Part shown: positions 11,570 to 19,900 of the stretch, one piece after another
Position numbering within the stretch: position 1 is the first letter of the stretch
How the letters are laid out: the number at the start of each line of letters is the position of its first letter
DNA from: Planococcus citri
Lineage: Eukaryota; Arthropoda; Insecta; Hemiptera; Pseudococcidae
NCBI RefSeq assembly: GCF_950023065.1
Contig: NC_088680.1
Span: forward strand, 14,744,559-14,808,558
DNA length: 64,000 nucleotides
Reading direction: 5' to 3'
Position numbers and translations under genes: made by a program
The notes under the pieces: generated by a model
Database searches by the model: none
What the model was told of the DNA's origin: nothing
The model's input: the letters and a program-made list of their open reading frames with translations, nothing else

Positions 11570-12460
11570 TATTGTGCCATGTTGGTGTCAACTCATTGCA
11601 ACTGCTTCAATAGCACCACTTCATCGCCAATATCCTGCCAGCACACCTTCGCCACAACACTCTGATCACAATGCCTGAATAGTGCCAGACCAACAACGCC
11701 ACAATCCTACCATATTAGTGCCACATTACTGCCACTGCCTTTGATAGCACCATTTCCTCATCAATGTACTGCTAGCACACCTTCACCACAACTCTGCCAT
11801 CACAATGCCAGAATAGTGCCAGTCCACCAATACCACAATCCTACCATATCAGTGCCACATCAGTGCCACTGCTTTTGATAACACCATTTCCTCGCCAATA
11901 TACTGCCATCACAATGCCAGAATAGCGCCAGACAAGACAACCAACGCCACAATCCTACCACATTAGTGCCACATCACTGCCACTGCTTTTGATTGCGCCA
12001 TTTCCTCGCCAATATTCTCCCAGCAAACCTTCGCCATAACACTTTCATCACAACGTCATAATTGCGCCAGATTATTACTGCCACAATCGTTCCATTTCAG
12101 TGCCACATCACTGTCACTGCTTTTATATCGCCATTTCACCGCCAATATACTACCAGCACACCTTTTCCACAACAGTGCCATCACAACAACAGAATAGCGC
12201 CAGATTGTCAACGCCACAATCTCGCCATGTCAGGGCCACATCACCACCACTGATTTTAATAGCTCCATTTCCTCGTCAATATTCTCCCAGCAAACCTTCG
12301 CCATAACACCTCCATCACAACGTCACAATTGCACCAGAATATTACTGCCACAATCGTTCCATTTCTGTGTCACATCACTACCACTGCTTTTATAGCTCCA
12401 TTTCCTCGCCAATATCCTTCCAGTACCCCTTCACCAAAAGACTTCCAGTTCTGTGCCACG
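11570..12460 (-). repeat. Right inverted arm: tandem ~135-bp GCCA-rich units
   Basis: Units recur with the landmark CCAGCACACCTTCGCCACAA or close variants at about 11639, 11770, 12009, 12152, 12287 and 12419. Each unit also contains CAGTGCCACATCACTGCC-like and CGCCATTTCCTCGCCAATAT-like blocks. One unit near 11900 is shortened. The frames at 12062-12306 and 12329-12562 cross the repeats and are artefacts of their low stop-codon content. On the - strand the arm reads GTGGCG, matching the left arm at 7501-7900. Confidence 0.75.
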
Positions 12461-12693
12461 ATTTTGCCAGCGGAAAAATTCCATTTCTGTACCAAACCTG
12501 CGCCAGAAATGCGCCATCAAAGTGGTGGTAGTGATTTGGCGATTACTGTGGCGCTGAAATGACAGTACAACTTGAAGAGTAAAGAAAGTAGGCGTGCCTT
12601 ACTGTGCTCTGATTGGTTAAAATGTTGTTGGCGCGGATATGGTAGTTTTCGAGGTTCCACGTGGTACTTCCGTGGTGCATTTTGCACGACGGG

Positions 12694-14066
12694 TTATAGC
12701 ATCTGGAATTTTGGCTTAAGATTTATTTTTGCATGCTGTTTTGACTTGGCTTTGTTCGGTTTTAAAAATTTTCTGTCAGTTCAATTGGGATATGTACACC
12801 CTTGTGAAGAAATTATTGCAATTTTAATTTTTCTTATTTTTTTCTTATTGTTCTTTTCAGGATGAGAATTTGTTGAGGTTTTGGTTCAAATCTTAGTGAA
12901 TGACGGATTTTTTCATTTTTGGATAGAGCGTGTTCCAAAACTGTAATCAAAATTTCAGCCTCTCGAACTAATTTTCCAATTCTTGGTGAATTTTTTTTTC
13001 AAGAATTGAAATGTCAATATTTTTTATTTAAAGAGCTAGTTTTGAACGAAATGTAGATATTTTCAAACGAAATCTTCGAGGGTCGATTAAGAGTTCAGGA
13101 CAAATTTTATTTTGATCTCCTTTCTTCCCTTCATGAAAATTTGACTTTGAGAAAAAAATTAAATTACTTACTTACTTTGGCATGTACCTAGAAATCAAAT
13201 TAGTTTGTCTACGTGCGTTCAAGGAAATTGAATTTATTTTTAGAAAATAATTATTCGACTAGAAAAAAATTTTCATCAATATTCCTGGAAATAGACTTCT
13301 CAAAAGAGGAGTGTACATGTACACAGGAAGGGATGGCAGAGGGAAGGATGTGCACATATTTTCAAAAGGGTTTGAGAAACAGCAAATCTAAGTTAAAGCA
13401 GAAGTAGGATAGTTTATTTAGGAACAAAATTGGTAAATATTACAACATAAGTACATATGTACTCATTCTAATTTTTCAATTGAAGTGTTTGATCCAACAT
13501 TCACTATTTTAGGCGGTTTCAGAAGAAAATATCAACTTTAACTTTTTCACATGATTTGAAAATTCAAAGAAAAATATATCATGTACCTACCAAAGTAATA
13601 TTTCATTTTGATCTCCCGTCCTCTCCCTTTCATATATAATAAATTGACTTATGCAACAAAAAAAAAATAAATAAAAAATAGAATGACTTACTTCGTACCT
13701 ATGATTTCCATAAAAATTATCTTTGACATTTTGTGGGCACATTAAATTGAAATTCCATCATTTTCTTACAAAGAAGGCATTCTAAGTATAACTAGTGAAA
13801 ATGTTTTTGAACCGGATACATAGAATTAAATTGAAAAAGCATGCAAAAATACATCACCATGTCAACATTAAATTATTTCAAGTGCTGAGATGCTCGTCTC
13901 GGTTTTTGATAATTTTTTTCGAACAGTTTTGGGCTAAAAATGATTTAAAAAATCATAATTTTACAAAATCGAACTTGAAATTTGAAATTCACTGCGAACG
14001 TCATATTCAACCCCCTTAATCTGTTGGAAATGGTTTCAAACCGTCTTGAGCAGTTCTGAAAATACA
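12694..14066. other. R1 remnants and AT-rich spacer
   Basis: 12694-12800 continues the interrupted R1 copy (TTTTGCATGCTG and GGCTTTGTTCGGTTTTAAAA). About 12860-13790 is AT-rich with no supported gene. About 13795-14062 is another R1 copy, cut at 14066 by LTR element 1 and resuming after 19212. The frame at 12572-12865 spans the arm/R1 junction and is not credible. Confidence 0.45.
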
Positions 14067-14412
14067 TGCGGTGATCGTAGCGATCTCCGCGTATTTGCAT
14101 CGTTGCTATCGCCCTTTCTCTCCTCCCCTCGAACCAGTTCTCGTCATCTTCTGTATCCTGCCTTTAAACACTCGCGCCTCGCCCCCCTACCTTCCGTTGC
14201 CATCATCACGCTCCTTTTCTCGATCTCCTGGTCCTTATGTGTAAGATGCGTGGTAGTTAGTTGTTATATTTTCGTCTACGTGTACACTTATACGAATAAA
14301 CGCTCGTAGCTTTTAGCCTCGGCCTTTTTCTTTCTCGCGCTCGCGACGACGCTTTCGAATGCCCAACCTACGTTCGGGCCTATCTACGACTGCGGACACG
14401 AATACCCCCGCA
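14067..14412 (+). repeat. 5' LTR of element 1
   Basis: The 346-bp LTR begins TGCGGTGATCG and ends ACCCCCGCA. It contains an AATAAA polyadenylation signal at 14295-14300. It is richer in G+C than its surroundings. The gag start codon at 14359 lies inside it. A 4-bp target duplication TACA precedes it. Confidence 0.93.
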
Positions 14413-15447
14413 ACTGGTGACCCCGACAATTTGATCGCGCAAAATTCGGCAGAAAAATCGGACAAACTCGTAAATAAAATTATCGCGCAATCCGGTGATA
14501 AAAATTCGGAATCCGTGATCGAAAACTTGGCTGAAAATTACGCGAAAACTAGTGAACCGCTCGAAAAATCCGAAAAAATTACAATGGCACCGCCAAAACC
14601 TGTTGTTTCGATCGCATCTTCGCCATTTTCGCGCAAAGATCCTAGCAGTTGGTTCCGGCAGCTGGAAGCAATTTTCCTGATCAACGAAATCGAAGCAGAC
14701 GACCTCAGATACGCTTACGTCCAGGCACATATCGACCCAACGGTCCTAGGTGAGGTAAAAGATTTTTTTAAAACACCTCCCGAAACGGATAAGTACAAAG
14801 CTTTGAAAGATCGTGTTATCGCCGAATATTCTGACTCAACGGAGAAGAATATCCATAAATTACTGAGATGTTTATCGCTGGGCGATAAACGTCCGAGCCA
14901 GCTTTTAAAAGAAATGAAAAGCTTGGCAGATGGTAAAATCCAAGATGAGATCCTCCGCCCGCTTTTCGTCGAACAACTCCCTCAGGAAGTCCAATTCGTC
15001 CTCGCCAGCTCCGAAGAACGTGTTGAAAAATTAGCTGAGATGGCAGACAAAATGGTTGTGTATACTGTGAATAAACCGAATGCCTTATCGATCAACGCCG
15101 TGAAGACTCCGAAACCAGCCTCTTCACCTGATACATCGACAATGCAAGTACATCTGAATTTGTTAACCGAACAAGTAACCAAGCTAACGGCTCTTGTAAG
15201 TGATTTATCGATAAAATTAGATAATACTGTTAGCAATAATTATCGTAGATCCCGTAGTCCGAATCAATCAAATGCTCAACGTTATCGTGATTCTTCGTCC
15301 CCTAGACCTAGCAATCGTTCTTACTCAGCCACAAGAGTACCACCAGGCATCGCCTTGTGTTACTATCATTACAAATATGGCACAAACGCCCACAAGTGCA
15401 AAGCACTTGACGACGGAACGCCATGCTCTAAAGCAGCAAAAAACTAG
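14359..15447 (+). CDS. gag: Gag polyprotein of element 1
   Basis: The 362-residue frame encodes the structural protein that packages element RNA into virus-like particles. Residues about 85-245 form a retrotransposon capsid-type region with the SWFRQLEAIF start, a PPETDKYKALK block, the LGDKRPSQLL motif and an LPQEVQ..LASS end, all typical of insect gypsy-type Gag. Near the C-terminus C334, H337, C347 and C356 form a C-x2-H-x9-C-x8-C knuckle, the CHCC pattern reported for CsRn1-like elements and not the usual CCHC. The first 18 codons lie in the LTR and the next few read through the primer site. Met76 (14584) has a better start context (A at -3, G at +4), so translation may begin there. The stop is TAG at 15445, directly after a slippery heptamer. 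Confidence 0.88.
   Translation: MPNLRSGLSTTADTNTPATGDPDNLIAQNSAEKSDKLVNKIIAQSGDKNSESVIENLAENYAKTSEPLEKSEKITMAPPKPVVSIASSPFSRKDPSSWFRQLEAIFLINEIEADDLRYAYVQAHIDPTVLGEVKDFFKTPPETDKYKALKDRVIAEYSDSTEKNIHKLLRCLSLGDKRPSQLLKEMKSLADGKIQDEILRPLFVEQLPQEVQFVLASSEERVEKLAEMADKMVVYTVNKPNALSINAVKTPKPASSPDTSTMQVHLNLLTEQVTKLTALVSDLSIKLDNTVSNNYRRSRSPNQSNAQRYRDSSSPRPSNRSYSATRVPPGIALCYYHYKYGTNAHKCKALDDGTPCSKAAKN
14415..14430 (+). other. Primer-binding site, tRNA-Trp-like
   Basis: Two bases after the LTR, TGGTGACCCCGACA matches the first 14 bases of the tRNA-Trp complement that primes avian retroviruses; the match ends after about 14 bases. The site is in frame inside the long gag frame. Confidence 0.75.
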
Positions 15448-15495
15448 GCGTTTCTTCAGTTGCGGCGGCACCTGAAGAGCCCAATCTAGGCCGCC
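15438..15495 (+). promoter_or_regulatory. -1 programmed frameshift site with H-type pseudoknot
   Basis: A_AAA_AAC occupies 15438-15444 in phase with gag, one codon before its stop. After an 8-nt spacer, TCTTCAG (15453-15459) pairs with CTGAAGA (15472-15478). Inside that loop, GGCGGC (15464-15469) pairs with GCCGCC (15490-15495), giving a classical pseudoknot with loops of 4 and 11 nt. Slipping back one base enters the pol frame, which has been open since 15432. MMTV gag-pro uses the same heptamer. Confidence 0.82.
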
Positions 15496-18400
15496 TACTC
15501 GTTTTTGACAGAAACTCCCGAAATTCCTTTCTGATCGACTCTGGCGCAATTATTTCAGTTTTTCCAGCGCCGAAAAACTTGCCACAGTCAGATACGTTAC
15601 TCTATGCAGCGAACGATTCGGTTATCCGCACTTACGGTCAACGTACCCTTACCTTAAACGTAGGGTTACGTAGGCCACTGATCTGGAATTTCATTCTAGC
15701 TGACGTAGACCGTCCTATTATAGGCATCGATCTACTCAAACATTACAACCTGTTAATTGATCCAGCGCAACATCAACTTATCGATGGCGTAACTGGTATC
15801 AAAATCCGTTGTCGTTCTGAAAATATACCTACTTACGGTATATCTTCGATTCCCCCTATCTCCGATAAATATACTGATTTACTGCGCGAATTCTCGTCAC
15901 TGACCAATCCGGCTGAATTAATCACGCTTCCTGCAGTAAATCATAGCACGAAGCATCATATCGAAACTACTGGTCCACCTGTCTCGTGTCGTCCTCGCAG
16001 ATTGGCACCTCATCTATTAGCCCAGGCTAAAAAGGAGTTCGAGCTACTGATGCAACTTGGCATCTGTCGCCCATCTTCCAGCCCCTGGGCTAGCCCCCTT
16101 CACCCGGTCAAGAAGTCCGATCATACGCATCGCATGACCGGCGATTATCGTAAATTGAATTCGAAAACTAAACCAGACTCATACCCGATTCCACATATTC
16201 ACGATTTTGCATCCTCCCTGGCGAATGCAAAAATCTTCACTCGACTTGACCTCATTCGAGCATTCTACCAAATATTGGTAGCCGAAGAGGACATTGAAAA
16301 AACGGCAATCAGTACCCCCTTCGGCCTTTTCGAATTTCTGCGTATGCCATTTGGCTTACGAAACGCACCACAGACTTTTCAACGTTTCATTGACGAGGTC
16401 CTCAGGGGCCTGCCATTCGTCTATGCATACCTTGACGATGTGCTAATCGCTAGCACATCCGAGGAGGAACATATGCAACACCTCCGCATTGTCCTGGAGC
16501 GATTGCAAAAATTCGGGATTACGATAAACGCATCGAAATCCGTTTTTGGCCAATCGACTCTTACGTTCTTAGGACACGAAATTTCAGCTGAGGGTATTCG
16601 TCCCACAAAAGCGAAAATCGAAGCCCTTTCTTCATTCCCTCTTCCTCAAGACATCTGTGGTCTGAGGAGTTTCATTGGTGTATTAAATTTTTATCACCGT
16701 TTCATACCAAACGCTGCTACTCTTCAAGCACCGCTCACAAACCTTTTTCATAACTCGAAAAAGCGTGATCGTACTCCCATCAACTGGACTGACGAACTTC
16801 GTGAGTCGTTTCAAGCTTGCAAGGATGCACTTGCAAACGCTACTTATCTTGCTTACCCGGACTCCAATTGCGACCTCGAACTGATGACAGACGCCTCCTC
16901 AGTTGCAATTGGAGCCACCTTACATCAAATTCGCTCAGATGGCTTGAAAGAGCCACTGGGATTCTTTTCCTCAAAACTGACCCCAGCTCAGAAAAAGTAC
17001 TCGACGTACGATCGCGAACTTCTAGCGATCTACTCATCCGTGAAATTCTTCAGGCACATGGTGGAAGGTCGCCAATTTACGGTGCTCACCGACCACCAGC
17101 CCCTGATTCACGCCTTTAATCAGAACCCAGAAAAAGCGTCACCTCGACAATTTCGTCATTTAGACTTTATCGGCCAGTTTACTACTGACATACGTTACGT
17201 AAAAGGCAGTGAGAACGAGGTAGCTGATTGTTTCTCGAGAATCGAAGCTATCTCGAGTATTCACTGCATCTCACCTGCCGAACTTGCGAAAGCCCAGCAA
17301 AGCGACCCTGAACTTCGAAAATTGATTTCGAAACCTTCATCTCTCGAACTCGTAAAAATCAACTCAAATGGACATGACATTTACTGTGACGTGTCCAAAC
17401 AAGGGTACCAGCGTCCGTATGTACCCTCGTGCCTACGACAGAAAATTTTCGACCAATATCACAATCTGGCTCATCCCGGTATCAAACGAACCAGACACTT
17501 AATTTCGAATCGTTACGTTTGGCCAAATCTGCAGAGAGACATCGGTAATTTCACTCGTGCCTGTACAACTTGTCAGAGGTGCAAGGTAACTCGACACACT
17601 GTCGCGCCTCTGACGCCTATCTCCCAAACAGTCGGTCGTTTGGAACACGTTCACGTTGATTTAATTGGTAAACTTCCAGTCTCAAACGGTTACCATTATT
17701 GCCTTACAATGATCGATCGCGCGACTCGCTGGCCCGAAGTGGTACCTATCCCAGACCAGCGAGCCGACACAGTTGCCAAAGCCATGGTAGAGACATGGAT
17801 TTCACGTTACGGTGCGCCTGTCACTATTACTACCGACCAAGGTACGCAATTCGAATCCGAACTGCTCCAAAATGTTACTAAATATTTTGGAATCAACCGA
17901 ATTCGTACCACTGCATACCATCCTCAAGCAAATGGCTTGATTGAGAATTTTCATCGTACGTTGAAAACGGCGATAACGGCTTCTGGCGACTCAGTACATT
18001 GGTCAGATCATCTTCCTTTAATTTTGTTGGCGCTACGTTCATGTGTCAATGCAGACTCGGACTATTGTCCGGCCGACGCATTGTATGGACAGCAACTCCG
18101 TCTTCCTGGCGACTTTTTCCTAAACACACAATCATCTCATCGACACGAATTTCTCGAACGCATCTCTGAAGCAGTAAAATGCTTCAAAGAAATTCGTCAC
18201 CACGATACAGCTAAAAAAACGTACATTCCAACGAATCTACATTCTTGTTCACATGTATTCGTTCGAGATGATCGTGTAAGGCCATCGTTTACACCACCTT
18301 ACACTGGTCCTTTTAAAGTATTGCAAAAAACAGATAAATATTTTACAATAGATCGAAATGGCAAGCGTGTCAACATCTCCGTTGACAGGCTGAAGCCAAA

Positions 18401-18524
18401 CATCTCACTTAACTCGCCGCCACCCGCTGCTTTACAACCTACTGTCGTTCCTACCCCAATCTACACACGTTCAGGTAGACAGAGTAAACCAACAGTCAGG
18501 TTTAATTTCTCATCGTCGCCCTAA
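15444..18524 (+). CDS. pol: Pol polyprotein of element 1 (PR-RT-RNase H-IN)
   Basis: Pol is made as a Gag-Pol fusion by -1 frameshift; there is no ATG near its start. Numbering residues from the first post-shift codon: the aspartic protease has DSG at 32-34 and an IIGIDLL strand at 92-98. RT has its first aspartate at 269 and the YLDD box at 329-332, with the FLGH motif after it. RNase H keeps all four catalytic residues, D483, E525, D550 and D595. Integrase has the zinc finger H673, H677, C707, C710, the catalytic triad D739, D798 and E834 (35 residues between the last two), and a C-terminal GPF module at 955-957. The frame has no internal stop, so the element may be active. It ends at TAA about 340 bp before the 3' LTR, and no envelope gene follows. 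Confidence 0.92.
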   Translation, partial: LGVSSVAAAPEEPNLGRLLVFDRNSRNSFLIDSGAIISVFPAPKNLPQSDTLLYAANDSVIRTYGQRTLTLNVGLRRPLIWNFILADVDRPIIGIDLLKHYNLLIDPAQHQLIDGVTGIKIRCRSENIPTYGISSIPPISDKYTDLLREFSSLTNPAELITLPAVNHSTKHHIETTGPPVSCRPRRLAPHLLAQAKKEFELLMQLGICRPSSSPWASPLHPVKKSDHTHRMTGDYRKLNSKTKPDSYPIPHIHDFASSLANAKIFTRLDLIRAFYQILVAEEDIEKTAISTPFGLFEFLRMPFGLRNAPQTFQRFIDEVLRGLPFVYAYLDDVLIASTSEEEHMQHLRIVLERLQKFGITINASKSVFGQSTLTFLGHEISAEGIRPTKAKIEALSSFPLPQDICGLRSFIGVLNFYHRFIPNAATLQAPLTNLFHNSKKRDRTPINWTDELRESFQACKDALANATYLAYPDSNCDLELMTDASSVAIGATLHQIRSDGLKEPLGFFSSKLTPAQKKYSTYDRELLAIYSSVKFFRHMVEGRQFTVLTDHQPLIHAFNQNPEKASPRQFRHLDFIGQFTTDIRYVKGSENEVADCFSRIEAISSIHCISPAELAKAQQSDPELRKLISKPSSLELVKINSNGHDIYCDVSKQGYQRPYVPSCLRQKIFDQYHNLAHPGIKRTRHLISNRYVWPNLQRDIGNFTRACTTCQRCKVTRHTVAPLTPISQTVGRLEHVHVDLIGKLPVSNGYHYCLTMIDRATRWPEVVPIPDQRADTVAKAMVETWISRYGAPVTITTDQGTQFESELLQNVTKYFGINRIRTTAYHPQANGLIENFHRTLKTAITASGDSVHWSDHLPLILLALRSCVNADSDYCPADALYGQQLRLPGDFFLNTQSSHRHEFLERISEAVKCFKEIRHHDTAKKTYIPTNLHSCSHVFVRDDRVRPSFTPPYTGPFKVLQKTDKYFTIDRNGKRVNISVDRLKPNISLNSPPPAALQPTVVPTPIYTRSGRQSKPTVRFNFSSSP

Positions 18525-18862
18525 ACGTTATTTCATCATCTTGCAAAGACGATAACAAAACGTATAGAGAGACAATACGCATATGTTAACATCTCTCTAT
18601 GCATTAGCCCAGGTACTTTTGTAATTTGTATAGCTGGTATATTTTTAAGAAATACCTTGTTCTATTTTTAGCGACTACAATTAAGTTGTCTCCATGTTTA
18701 AGGTATTTGCACTGTTGCCATGTGTAGTATAGCACCTGTGTACTTGAGCTATTTTGCATTTTTGTATCCTTTTGTATTTTTATTTTGTCAAATGTATTAA
18801 TACCTATTGTTAGCATTAGTCTCTTGTCTTTTTCCTTAATGCCTTTTCTAAAGGGGGGGCCC
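18525..18862 (+). other. 3' untranslated region and polypurine tract of element 1
   Basis: About 325 bp of AT-rich noncoding sequence is followed by AAAGGGGGGGCCC at 18850-18862, directly before the 3' LTR. Its purine part is the expected plus-strand primer. The - strand frame at 18604-18816 has no recognisable domain. Confidence 0.75.
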
Positions 18863-19208
18863 TGCGGTGATCGTAGCGATCTCCGCGTATTTGCATCGTT
18901 GCTATCGCCCTTTCTCTCCTCCCCTCGAACCAGTTCTCGTCATCGTCTGTATCCTGCCTTTAAACACTCGCGCCTCGCCCCCCTACCTTCCGTTGCCATC
19001 ATCACGCTCCTTTTCTCGATCTCCTGGTCCTTATGTGTAAGATGCGTGGTAGTTAGTTGTTATATTTTCGTCTACGTGTACACTTATACGAATAAACGCT
19101 CGTAGCTTTTAGCCTCGGCCTTTTTCTTTCTCGCGCTCGCGACGACGCTTTCGAATGCCCAACCTACGTTCGGGCCTATCTACGACTGCGGACACGAATA
19201 CCCCCGCA
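18863..19208 (+). repeat. 3' LTR of element 1
   Basis: This 346-bp direct copy of 14067-14412 differs at one seen position (G at 18945). AATAAA lies at 19091-19096. TACA follows, matching the base quartet before the 5' LTR. Confidence 0.93.
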
Positions 19209-19212
19209 TACA

Positions 19213-19900
19213 TATTTTTGAATGTTGAACATTCTACGAAATTTAACCTAATGAAGTTGTAATGCTAATATTTACTATATCCCCTGATTTTAAAACGCTG
19301 AGTTGATCGATGAGGGTGATCTAGTCGTGTTTTGGAAATTCCAGGATTTCAAAAAGTGGTGTAAAAATTGTCTAAATCAACTTCAGCTCGTGAGAATGCG
19401 ATGGCCTTTGGTATAATAACCCACTTGAATCTCGTTATCTTGGGCTCAAGTTGATTTTGGCAGTTTTTATGCTCCTTTTTAAACAACGTGGAATTCTTAA
19501 AATATGACTGGAAGTTCCAGAACGGCTTAAAACCACCTCCAATCGACTCGGCAAGGTGAAATTAGGGTACTTGTAACGTAAATTTCAGCTTTCTATAACT
19601 TCATTTGGTGAAAAAATTCCAACTTTAAAAAATCTGCTGGATAGCTCTATAAATTGCTTAAAGCGGTTCAAAACTGTTTCCAATCGACTCGAAGGGATTG
19701 GGAATAGGGCATGCTGGTAAATTTCAGCTTTTTAGTTCAATTTTATGAAATTTTGGTTTTCCTCATTTTTTAGCCCAAATTAGATTTTTTGAAATTTACC
19801 AAAAATCGAAAAAATGCACCTGTGATTTATTTTTGTACGATTTTTCGATTCAGTAGTGTCCGGTTCTCACAAATTTTCATCAGTTTGGATACCTCTCTTG
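19213..19900. repeat. R1 repeat, continuation across element 1
   Basis: The R1 copy cut at 14062 resumes here (TATTTTTGAATGTTGAACATT). It contains CTGCTGGATAGCTC, CCAATCGACTCGAAGGG and the GATTTTTCGAT blocks in the usual order. It is noncoding. Confidence 0.55.

Larger units (their letters stand above)
7501..12693. mobile_element. Large foldback-type composite with long inverted arms
   Basis: The outer termini are inverted repeats. The left end reads CCCGTCGCGCAAAACGCACC. The right end, read on the - strand, starts CCCGTCGTGCAAAATGCACC. Similarity continues for roughly 110 bp, including a shared CCAATCAGA block. Further in, the left arm is GTGGCG-rich and the right arm CGCCAC-rich, as expected for arms built of short tandem units; FB-type foldback elements have that architecture. 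The interior holds a 5S-derived fragment, a small tandem duplication and a 1.73-kb palindrome. Flanking R1 sequence is continuous across the insertion, but there is no clear target duplication beyond TT. No transposase frame was seen, so it would be non-autonomous. It could also be two nested events. Confidence 0.6.
14063..19212 (+). mobile_element. Intact Ty3/gypsy LTR retrotransposon (element 1), CsRn1/Kabuki-like
   Basis: The element runs from 14067 to 19208 between 4-bp TACA target duplications (14063-14066 and 19209-19212). It has 346-bp LTRs starting TG and ending CA, a primer site two bases after the 5' LTR, gag, pol in the -1 frame, a polypurine tract and a 3' LTR. I found one difference between the LTRs (T at 14149, G at 18945), so insertion was recent. 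The domain order PR-RT-RNase H-IN places it in Ty3/gypsy. The tRNA-Trp-like primer site and CHCC gag knuckle are hallmarks reported for the CsRn1/Kabuki group; membership is my inference. There is no envelope frame. Confidence 0.92.

Noticed and set aside
11570..12460. CRISPR-like spaced repeats
   Set aside because: The repeats are long diverged tandem units without constant short repeats and unique spacers, in a eukaryotic context.
12062..12562. His/Ser/Pro-rich frames in the GCCA array
   Set aside because: Several frames are open at once across the same array, which is a sign of low stop-codon content rather than coding.
18604..18816. Possible envelope or accessory gene in the 3' part of element 1
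   Set aside because: Only short frames without signal peptide or membrane segment lie between pol and the 3' LTR.
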